Origin: CAVPRW01 sp046727435 [NCBI: bacterium]
GTDB taxonomy: Bacteria; Tectomicrobia; Entotheonellia; J063
NCBI GenBank assembly: GCA_046727435.1
Contig: JBKPCR010000201.1
Coordinates: forward strand, 1-8,518
Direction: 5' to 3'
Length of the DNA: 8,518 nt
A model generated the notes under the pieces. That model was given only the letters and a program-made list of their open reading frames with translations, was not told the DNA's origin and made no database searches. Below, piece after piece: positions 1-5,302 of this stretch; within the stretch, counting starts at the first letter, position 1; each line of letters begins with the position of its first letter. Both the position numbers and the translations under genes were made by a program.

Positions 1-171
1 TCACCAAAAGCGACGATGACCCAGGTAATTTTGGCGAGCTTTGTGATTGAGCCATGCCTTCTCAAACGCGTTCGTCTGCGGGTTCCACGTGAACTTCTGG
101 ACGCCAAACGGCGCGGGCCGCGTCACACCGGCGGTCATGGCGTTGCCCCAGATGTCGGGCACGGGCTTCGG
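1..171 (-). pseudogene. Truncated gene fragment, 56-codon open frame, unknown protein
   Basis: On the minus strand an open frame runs from just after a TAG (172-174) to a TGA at 3-1. Its 56 residues start PKPVPDIWGNAMTAGVTRPA and continue with PFGVQKFTWNPQTNAFEKAW, a composition much more protein-like than the other frames here. It reminds me of a stretch from a beta-propeller or quinoprotein-like protein, but I cannot name the family. There is no start codon near its 5' side: the frame is cut 5-6 bp from a 24-bp inverted repeat, so the front of the gene seems to have been lost or displaced by an inserted element. The last residues (LNHKARQNYLGHRRFW) look less natural and a second frame is also open there, so a further break near position 50 is possible. 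The call as a gene remnant is inference from composition. Confidence 0.4.
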
Positions 172-176
172 CTAAG

Positions 177-291
177 GTAGTGCACTCCATGTCATGCTCG
201 CCAACCATATCGGTGCCCTCAAGCTGTTTATTTGCCACGACAACCTGACGAGAACTGCGGCATAGAACGAGCATGACATGGAGTGCCCTAC
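177..291. repeat. 24-bp inverted repeat pair, 67-bp spacer (possible MITE or IS remnant)
   Basis: The arms are 177-200 (GTAGTGCACTCCATG...) and 268-291, which are reverse complements at 23 of 24 positions; the only mismatch is the fifth base of the left arm. The spacer 201-267 holds no recognisable gene. Such long, near-identical arms around a short core are typical of a miniature inverted-repeat element or the ends of a deleted insertion sequence. I see no clear target-site duplication at the outer edges. The left arm abuts a truncated reading frame, which fits an insertion. The repeat is seen directly; its mobile nature is inferred. Confidence 0.6.
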
Positions 292-341
292 AGGTGGAAG
301 AGGGCGTGGGGCATCCCCTGCCTTGAGGCATGGGGAGGAGG
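292..341 (+). mobile_element. Palindromic end resembling an IS200/IS605 right end
   Basis: The core 314-336 folds as CCCC-TGCCT / AGGCA-T-GGGG with a 2-nt loop (or 4 nt if the closing pair opens) and one bulged T. It is followed by GGAGG and then TCAA at 342-345. A GC-rich hairpin with a CCTT(N)AGG apex followed by GGGGAGG(N)GTCA is the usual look of the right end (and omega-RNA 3' end) of IS200/IS605/IS1341-type elements carrying tnpB. No tnpA or tnpB coding sequence is present, so at most this is a non-autonomous remnant, perhaps the same element as the inverted repeat to its left. It sits exactly at the stop codon of the dehydrogenase. It could instead serve as that gene's transcription stop, though no T-run follows on the minus strand. 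Confidence 0.4.
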
Positions 342-1319
342 TCAAGCCCCGACGTTCATCACCACCTTGATGACGTTTTCTAGGTGCTGCTCGTACATCT
401 GGTACGCCTTATTCACGTCTTTCACGTCGAAGCCCAGCCGGTGGGTCACCATTCGGCCTGGATCCACTTGCCCGCGCTCCTTGAGCGCCACCATCTGCTT
501 GATGTGGGTGGTCGGGTCGCCACTGCGGGCCCCTGTGGTCGGAATGATGGTGGCCTGCTTGTCCAGCCAGAGACGGGTATCCACCGGGACGATGTCATCG
601 CCCTGGACCCCGAACACGATGACGGTGCCAAACTGGCGCACCAGCCGGAAGACGGCGTCCAGCGTCTCCGGATAGCCCGCCGCCTCCACGGTGACATCCG
701 GCCCCACGCCACTGGTCATCTCCCCCACGGCGTCCGCCAGGTTCTCGGTGCCAGGATTGATCGTGTGGGTGGCCCCAAAGTCTTTGGCCCACTGCAAGCG
801 GTAATCCAGCAGGTCGACCGCGATCACCTGCCGCGCCCCTTGCATGGCGGTAAGCATGGTGAACGACAGGCCAATGGCTCCCTGGCCCATAATCAAGACG
901 CTCTTGCCCAGGACGCTCCCCATCCGCTGGCAGGCATAGAGCACGGTGCCTGCGGGCTGGCACATGACCCACTCCGTCAGGTCGCCATGGTCTGGCAAGG
1001 CGATCAGCCGGCCCGGGGCGGAGGCGAGGTACTCCGTCAGGCCTCCCATGCCAGCGCCGGGCAGGACGATGACCCGCTGCCCCGCGTGGAAGGCGTCCGT
1101 CTGGCTTTGCACGACCACGCCGGCACACTCATGGCATGGTCGGCCGACCTCCAGCGGGTAATGCTCCTCGGGGTACCGGGGCCCATAGCCATGGCGAATG
1201 TCGCTGCCGCAGATCGACACCCGCTCGAGCTTGATGAGGCACTCGCCATCCTTGATCGTCGGCATGTCCACCTCGATGAACTCGAAGAGCTTGCGACCTA
1301 CCAATTGTGCCGCTTTCAT
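342..1319 (-). CDS. Medium-chain zinc-type alcohol/polyol dehydrogenase, NAD-dependent
   Basis: The predicted protein has 325 residues and belongs to the medium-chain dehydrogenase/reductase superfamily, catalysing NAD-linked oxidation of an alcohol or sugar alcohol (or the reverse) in the cytoplasm. The GroES-like N-terminal domain carries the catalytic zinc ligands Cys37 (SICGSD) and His63-Glu64 (CHECAG). The Rossmann domain has GQGAIG at 145-150 and an acidic residue, Asp169, at the end of the second strand, which favours NAD over NADP. The four-cysteine structural-zinc lobe usual around residues 90-115 is absent, replaced by a short LPGAGMGG turn, and the family's usual Glu of the EP motif is Gln121. 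The start at 1319 was chosen because it gives the canonical MKAA beginning and lies 8 nt after a strong Shine-Dalgarno; an upstream in-frame ATG (1379) adds 20 unlikely residues. The substrate cannot be told. It is monocistronic as far as the window shows. Confidence 0.88.
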   Translation of the reverse strand: MKAAQLVGRKLFEFIEVDMPTIKDGECLIKLERVSICGSDIRHGYGPRYPEEHYPLEVGRPCHECAGVVVQSQTDAFHAGQRVIVLPGAGMGGLTEYLASAPGRLIALPDHGDLTEWVMCQPAGTVLYACQRMGSVLGKSVLIMGQGAIGLSFTMLTAMQGARQVIAVDLLDYRLQWAKDFGATHTINPGTENLADAVGEMTSGVGPDVTVEAAGYPETLDAVFRLVRQFGTVIVFGVQGDDIVPVDTRLWLDKQATIIPTTGARSGDPTTHIKQMVALKERGQVDPGRMVTHRLGFDVKDVNKAYQMYEQHLENVIKVVMNVGA

Positions 1320-1327
1320 ACGTCTTT

Positions 1328-1336
1328 CCACCTCCC
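1328..1336 (-). promoter_or_regulatory. Shine-Dalgarno site of the dehydrogenase
   Basis: On the minus strand GGGAGGTGG lies 8 nt before the ATG at 1319-1317. It decides the start of the dehydrogenase against the longer upstream in-frame ATG at 1379. Confidence 0.8.
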
Positions 1337-1341
1337 ATAAG

Positions 1342-1356
1342 GGTTCTGTTGCCAAA
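1342..1356. repeat. Possible solo terminal repeat of an IS6-family element
   Basis: GGTTCTGTTGCCAAA is close to the terminal inverted repeats of IS6/IS257-type elements (GGTTCTGTTGCAAA), differing by one inserted C. No second copy and no transposase is seen in the window. A match of this length could be chance. Confidence 0.2.
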
Positions 1357-1475
1357 ATTCCCGGGAGCCCGTCTACCACTCAACGTTTCTTCCGATGCTG
1401 CGAGCCCGACCAGGTGGGCGATGACCCGATTCTGCATGATCATATCATCTTTTGGAACATCCTGGAGTGGGGATC

Positions 1476-1527
1476 TGGCCACGATTCACAGTTATGTGCT
1501 GCAGCGCATAAAGGCGAATCGTTGCCA
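1476..1527. repeat. 52-nt imperfect palindrome / strong hairpin
   Basis: The arms pair as TGGC-C-ACGATTC-ACAGT-TATGTGC around a TGCA loop (1500-1503) with GCGCATA-AAGGC-GAATCGT-T-GCCA. About 20 of 24 positions pair, one of them G-U, and the internal loop contains tandem A-G/G-A mismatches. There is no T-run on either side and no gene inside. It may be a structured RNA, a cruciform protein-binding site or part of a small mobile element; nothing in it fits a known RNA family that I can name. Confidence 0.5.
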
Positions 1528-1680
1528 TACCTCAAGCACATGTGCCCTGATACGTTGATATTGGGCCCCTGTATGGGCAGCCTCACCAGCGCTCAACGAT
1601 GGCCGATCAGCACGCATTATAGCGTATGCGCGGTAAAGGGTTCGCACTTCTGAATGAGGCCGGCTTCAGTGCGTGAGAGT

Positions 1681-1710
1681 CAACGTATCTAAATCCGATA
1701 GGTTACGTTG
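1681..1710. repeat. Short inverted repeat (CAACGTA / TACGTTG)
   Basis: Two perfect 7-bp arms (1681-1687 and 1704-1710) flank a 16-bp AT-richer spacer. The size and spacing would fit a binding site for a dimeric regulator in the spacer upstream of the plus-strand genes, but it is over 400 bp from the nearest start, and 7-bp arms can arise by chance. Confidence 0.25.
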
Positions 1711-1866
1711 GTCCAACACGGTCGGCTTCATCCCCACAGACGTAAACAATGTTCTGACGCGGTTTGCACCTGAGTCGGGTCAACTCACAGGAGAGCTCCG
1801 ATGAGAACGACCATCATCAGCCTCATGGCACCGGCGAACAGCCATCCCCATGCCACGAATCGGTGC

Positions 1867-2060
1867 ACATCATGTGAGCCGACGCGAGACGATTGCGAGC
1901 CCAGGAGCAATACTGTGGGCTCCGGTGCAATCAATGTGAGCCGGAAGCCTCGGCTGGAATCCATGATTGTGGGCCGGGAAGGGTGCTCTATTGCGAGCCG
2001 GACACCCAATGAGTGCAAGCCGCAACACCTAGCTGCACGTAGCGAACATGATGTGACCGA
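1867..2060 (+). repeat. Array of eight degenerate direct repeats, TGYGAGCCG core
   Basis: The octamer TGTGAGCC or a close variant begins at 1873, 1894, 1914, 1935, 1968, 1992, 2014 and 2052 (variants TGCGAGCC, TGTGGGCT, TGTGGGCC, TGCAAGCC, TGTGACCG). Most are preceded by an AT-rich CAATGAT-like hexamer. The first four are 20-21 bp apart, then 33, 24, 22 and 38. The ~21-bp phase places copies on one face of the helix, as for a protein-binding array. Around the first copy the DNA is also nearly palindromic (1861-1881). Multiple ~20-bp sites at one end are known for IS21-family elements, where IstA binds, but no istA or istB is present, so a solo end or a regulatory array are both open. Confidence 0.5.
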
Positions 2061-2117
2061 GCGGGGAGCCCCATCGTGGGGCTTCCACCGTGGCAACATC
2101 ATCGCGATCACCGCCTG

Positions 2118-2124
2118 AAGGAGG
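2118..2124 (+). promoter_or_regulatory. Shine-Dalgarno site of the small membrane-anchored protein
   Basis: AAGGAGG lies 14 nt before the ATG at 2139, rather far; a second, weaker GAGGG (2131-2135) is 3 nt before it. No better in-frame start lies between them, so translation probably begins at 2139. Confidence 0.45.
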
Positions 2125-2138
2125 ATTCCAGAGGGCTC

Positions 2139-2666
2139 ATGAGTACATCCAAACGCAGGAAACCGTCAACCCGTCAACGTCCTGGCAAGCCGGGCGCGCG
2201 ACGTGTGTCTGTCCTCACCGCGACGATCGTGCTGATGGTGGGGGTCGTCGCCGCGGTCGTCCTGCTACGCGGAGGAGAGCTGGCGGGAATGGGCTCGCCC
2301 CTGCCGTCTCCGGCCGTCCCGGGGGCCCACCCGGCTGTGACCGCCATCACGGCCACCTCCGGCTTTCAGGCACTGCACGGCCGCTGGCTCCGGCCTGACG
2401 GCAGCTATATCCTCGACATCCGGGGCGTCGATGCCAACGGCACGATCGATGCGGCGTATCTCAATCCCCGGCCAATCAATGTCGCCAGAGCCGAAGCTGC
2501 GCGCGACGGCGCGACTTTCAAGGTGTTCGTCGAGCTGCGCGCCCCGGGCTACCCTGGCAGCACGTACACGCTTATCTATGATCCGATGCGCGACCAACTC
2601 GCGGGGAGCTATTTTCAAGCGGCTCTACAGCAGCGCTTCGACGTGGTGTTCGTGAAGATGAAATAG
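2139..2666 (+). CDS. Membrane-anchored hypothetical protein with exported beta-rich domain
   Basis: The 175-residue protein starts with a strongly basic tail (residues 1-22, eight Lys/Arg among the first 17) followed by one hydrophobic helix (about 23-43, VSVLTATIVLMVGVVAAVVLL). By the positive-inside rule this is an uncleaved signal anchor with the C-terminus outside the cytoplasm. A Pro/Gly-rich linker (44-74) leads to a compact domain (about 76-175) of alternating strands with GRWLRPDGSYILDI, AYLNPRPINVARAEA, YPGSTYTLIYDP and LAGSYFQA. I have an impression of this pattern recurring in small uncharacterised bacterial proteins with a lipocalin-like strand layout, but I know no function. The start at 2139 fits the basic tail plus helix; an ATG at 2076 would add 21 residues without membrane features. 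It may be cotranscribed with the broken membrane-protein gene 80 bp downstream. Confidence 0.75.
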   Translation: MSTSKRRKPSTRQRPGKPGARRVSVLTATIVLMVGVVAAVVLLRGGELAGMGSPLPSPAVPGAHPAVTAITATSGFQALHGRWLRPDGSYILDIRGVDANGTIDAAYLNPRPINVARAEAARDGATFKVFVELRAPGYPGSTYTLIYDPMRDQLAGSYFQAALQQRFDVVFVKMK

Positions 2667-2746
2667 GGCGGCATGGCGAAGATGGGTCGTGACTCTGGGG
2701 TAATTGGGCTGGCTTGAGGGGGCATGGTGCCACCACAGTGAGTGCG

Positions 2747-3909
2747 ATGAATTCTACACCTTCTTCACGCGCGGAGTTCTCCCTGGCCGCGGGGGGCCCC
2801 ACGCACCGGCTGGGCCTGATCACGCCGGGGTCACCCCCTCTGGCCAGGCGAGCGGCGCTCTCCATACTCCTGACCTGGGTCCCGCTCCTCGTGCTCTCCG
2901 CCGCGCAAGGACTGGCGATCGGGCATTACGTGCACATCCTCTTCCTGTCCGACTTCGTCCCCTACGCCTGCTTCCTGGTCGCGATTCCACTGTTGATTCT
3001 GGCCGAAGGGCTGATTGAACCCCATATCGCTGGAGTCGCGGCGCATTTCATACACTCGAGGCTCGTGCCGAAACGCCAATACCCGGCATATGAGGCGGCG
3101 GTCGACCGTGCCCTCAGGCTGTGCGATGCCACCCTGGCGGAAGTGGTGCTGCTCGGACTGGCCGGTGTCAGTGTCGTCGTCGCTTGCCACGAGTTCCCCT
3201 TGCACGTCTCCACATGGTTGTCCCTCGTCTCGGACTCAGTGCACATCCGGACCTGGGCCGGTTGGTGGTATCTGGTCGTGGGTATGGGCTTGTTTCAGTT
3301 CCTGCGCTGGCGATAGCTCTGGAGACTAGGCCTCTGGTATGGGTTGCTCCGGCGGATATCGCAGCTCGACCTGCAACTGATCCCAACCCCCCCGATCGGG
3401 CGGCCGGACTGGGGTTCGTGGGAGACGCGCAGCGCTTCTTTTGGATCATCCTCGTCGCCTTGTCGGCCACGACGGCCGGCGTCTTGGGCAACGAGATCGT
3501 TTTTGGGAGAGTTCCCCTCACCAGCTATACGATCGTGGGGTATGTCGTGGTGGTGCTGCTGGTCTTTCTGTGGCCTCTCCGTATCTTTATGCCGCAGATG
3601 ATACGGGCCAAAATCAAGAGCGTGCACGACTATGGCACCTTCGCGGTCATGCACAACCAGATGTTCGATGGGAAGTGGTTACAAGGCGACTATCCTACGA
3701 GCGAACCCGTACTGGGGACGCCAGACATCTCATCGCTCGCGGACCTCGGCAACGCCTATGAGGTGCTCGACCGGATGAGGCCCGTGCCCTTTGATCCCGC
3801 GGACGCGCTGATACCGGTGCTGGCCGCTCTGATCCCCCTGGTGCCGTTGTTGTTGGCCGTCATGCCGCTCGGACAATTGCTCGAGTTGGCCGGGAAGGTG
3901 CTGATGTAG
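2747..3909 (+). pseudogene. Conserved multi-pass membrane protein, broken by nonsense and 1-nt deletion
   Basis: Read across its lesions this is one gene for about 387 residues with roughly seven membrane helices: helices near LSILLTWVPLLVLSAAQ, FVPYACFLVAIPLLILAE, LAEVVLLGLAGVSVVV and WAGWWYLVVGMGLFQFL before the break, and FFWIILVALSATTAG, IVGYVVVVLLVFLWPL and PVLAALIPLVPLLLAVMP after it. It matches a family of uncharacterised bacterial integral membrane proteins whose middle reads RW-WR...SRLDL.L.PTHPDRAGGLGF. Here the first frame stops at TAG 3314-3316 where Trp (TGG) is expected. The same frame then resumes with LWRLGLWYGLLRRISQLDLQ. At 3387-3393 a run of seven C replaces ACC-CAC-CCC (Thr-His-Pro), one base short, moving the frame to PDRAAGLGFVGD and on to the TAG at 3907-3909. 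No good Shine-Dalgarno precedes the ATG at 2747; GTG 2738 is possible. Function unknown. Confidence 0.8.
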
Positions 3910-4082
3910 GGTGGCCGCCGACCTCATCACTCGCACCGAGCAAAGGTTCATGCGCATGGGCGCAAGTGCGCCGCAGACGCAGGTGCTCATCAGCAATCCA
4001 TCGTAGGCCTTGAGCGTGATGATGTCGTGAGTGAGCGCGCTCGCTTGCCTGGCGGGGGGCAACGGACGCTCCGCAAGACCCC
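3910..4082. other. Spacer between convergent genes, no gene or clear terminator seen
   Basis: The 173 bp between the converging pseudogene and the last moeA hold small perfect palindromes (GGCGCAAGTGCGCC at 3959-3972, GAGCGCGCTC near 4036) but no hairpin followed by a T-run on either strand. A 31-codon GTG frame on the plus strand has no support. Confidence 0.5.
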
Positions 4083-5288
4083 TCACATCGGAAACGGTTC
4101 GACCCAGACTTCTTCGCCGTTCTCATAGTCGCCATGCTCTTCTGCCAGAAAGATGAGGCAGTTCCCCTTGACCATCGAGCGCAAGATTCCCGAGCCCTGT
4201 GGTCCGGTAGTCGTCACTTCCCAGCCGCGTTCGGTATAGGTCAGGATGCCACGCTGAAATTCCATCAAGCCCGGGCGCTTACGGATAGTCTCCCGCAGCC
4301 GGGCATGAAAGCGGGTTGGTTGCCAGTCCTTGCGCCCTGTGAGCCGCCAGAGCGCCGGCTGGACGATTTCGAGAAACACCACCATGGCTGACACCGGGTT
4401 GCCGGGGAGCCCAAAGAAATAGGCTGGCCCGATGCGACCATAGGCCTGCGGGCCGCCGGGTCGCATTTTGACGCGCCAGAAATCGATGACCCCAACCTCG
4501 TTGAGGATGTCGCGCACCAAGTCATACGCCCCCACCGACACCCCACCCGAGGTCAGGATGGCGTGGGCCTGTTCGCTGGCACTCAGAAAAGCCTGGCGCA
4601 GCTCGTCGCGCTCGTCGCCAATGATGCCAAAGTCCAGGGCTTCGGCGCCGAGCACCTCCAGCAAGCCGATCAGGGAGTAGCGATTGCTGTCGAAGATCTG
4701 CGCTGGTCCGCGCGTCTCTCCGGCCTCGACCACTTCATTGCCGGTGGAAATCACCGCCACCCGCGGTCGTCTGTGCACCCAGACATGGGTCAAGCCCAAT
4801 GCGGCCAAAATGCCCGTCTCCTGCGGGCGAATGAAGGTGCCGCGCTCCAGCACCACATCGCCGGTTGCCACATCCTCACCACGCGGCCGTACGTTATCGA
4901 AGGCTTTGACGGCACTGGCCGGCACCTCGACGACCTCCTCATGCCGCTGCACGTACTCTTGCATCACCACCGTATCAGCGCCTGGCGGCATGGGCGCCCC
5001 GGTGAAAATGCGCGCCGCCTGGCCCGCCTTGATCTCCACGTCACAGTATTGTCCCGCGGGCACTTCAGCCACCACCTGCAAGCGTGCGCTCCCACCGCTC
5101 ACCAGGTCTGCAGCGCGCAGGGCATAACCATCGCGTGCCGAATTCGGCAACGGTGGGATATCCAATGGCGCCCGCACATCATCGGCGAGAATGCGTCCCA
5201 AGGCACTCTTAACCACCAGCTGTTCGCGCTCGGCCAACGGCTCTACGCGTTCGAGCACCCGTTGTCTGGCTTCCTCGAAGCTGAACAT
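4083..5288 (-). CDS. moeA: Molybdopterin molybdenumtransferase MoeA (third of three)
   Basis: The 401-residue protein has the full MoeA/gephyrin-E length. MoeA binds adenylylated molybdopterin in the cytoplasm and catalyses metal insertion with release of AMP, the last common step of molybdenum-cofactor synthesis. Visible motifs in order: SARDGYA (50-56) with the conserved Asp, TGAPMPPGAD (96-105), ISTGNEV (180-186), IFDSN (198-202), TSGGVSVGAYD (246-256) and LPGNPVS (294-300), followed by the small C-terminal barrel domain to about 398. The loop that is commonly KPGKP reads RPGGP (276-280), so its second Lys is missing; this variant is known in other stand-alone MoeA proteins. It is the last gene of the row, 14 bp after the fusion gene, with GGGGAG 8 nt before its ATG. 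No visible terminator follows. Whether it loads Mo or W cannot be told from sequence. Confidence 0.93.
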   Translation of the reverse strand: MFSFEEARQRVLERVEPLAEREQLVVKSALGRILADDVRAPLDIPPLPNSARDGYALRAADLVSGGSARLQVVAEVPAGQYCDVEIKAGQAARIFTGAPMPPGADTVVMQEYVQRHEEVVEVPASAVKAFDNVRPRGEDVATGDVVLERGTFIRPQETGILAALGLTHVWVHRRPRVAVISTGNEVVEAGETRGPAQIFDSNRYSLIGLLEVLGAEALDFGIIGDERDELRQAFLSASEQAHAILTSGGVSVGAYDLVRDILNEVGVIDFWRVKMRPGGPQAYGRIGPAYFFGLPGNPVSAMVVFLEIVQPALWRLTGRKDWQPTRFHARLRETIRKRPGLMEFQRGILTYTERGWEVTTTGPQGSGILRSMVKGNCLIFLAEEHGDYENGEEVWVEPFPM

Positions 5289-5296
5289 CCTGGGCT

Positions 5297-5302
5297 CTCC
5301 CC
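5297..5302 (-). promoter_or_regulatory. Shine-Dalgarno site of the third moeA
   Basis: GGGGAG on the minus strand ends 8 nt before the ATG at 5288-5286 and directly abuts the stop codon of the preceding gene, so the two genes are almost certainly translated from one message. Confidence 0.7.

Larger units (their letters stand above)
1320..2138. other. Gene-poor spacer of about 820 bp between divergent genes
   Basis: This stretch separates the minus-strand dehydrogenase from the plus-strand small membrane protein and must hold both promoters. The open frames found here (for example 1198-1653 plus, 1129-1482 minus, 1785-2111 minus) lack convincing start sites and protein-like composition and I consider them spurious. 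What it does hold is structure: an IS6-like motif at 1342-1356, a long imperfect palindrome at 1476-1527, an inverted repeat at 1681-1710, and a degenerate direct-repeat array at 1867-2060. Together these suggest several scars of mobile DNA. I could not define a convincing sigma-70 promoter. Confidence 0.6.

Noticed and set aside
384-1340. 318-codon plus-strand open frame opposite the dehydrogenase
   Set aside because: It lies fully antisense to a gene with clear family motifs, is His/Arg-rich and low in protein character; long antisense frames are common in GC-rich genes.
1476-1527. Integron attC site
   Set aside because: The palindrome lacks the GTTRRRY / RYYYAAC end motifs required for integrase recognition.
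1198-1653. 151-codon plus-strand frame extending into the spacer
   Set aside because: Its front half is antisense to the dehydrogenase and its remainder has no recognisable pattern; no start signal found.
1867-2060. CRISPR array
   Set aside because: The repeated unit is only about 8-15 bp and degenerate, and the spacing is irregular (20-38 bp); CRISPR repeats are longer and nearly identical.
1785-2111. 108-codon minus-strand frame across the repeat array
   Set aside because: It consists largely of the degenerate repeats read through; no Shine-Dalgarno and no known motif.
3959-3972. Intrinsic terminator between the convergent genes
   Set aside because: The 6-bp stem has a 2-nt loop and no T-run follows on either strand.
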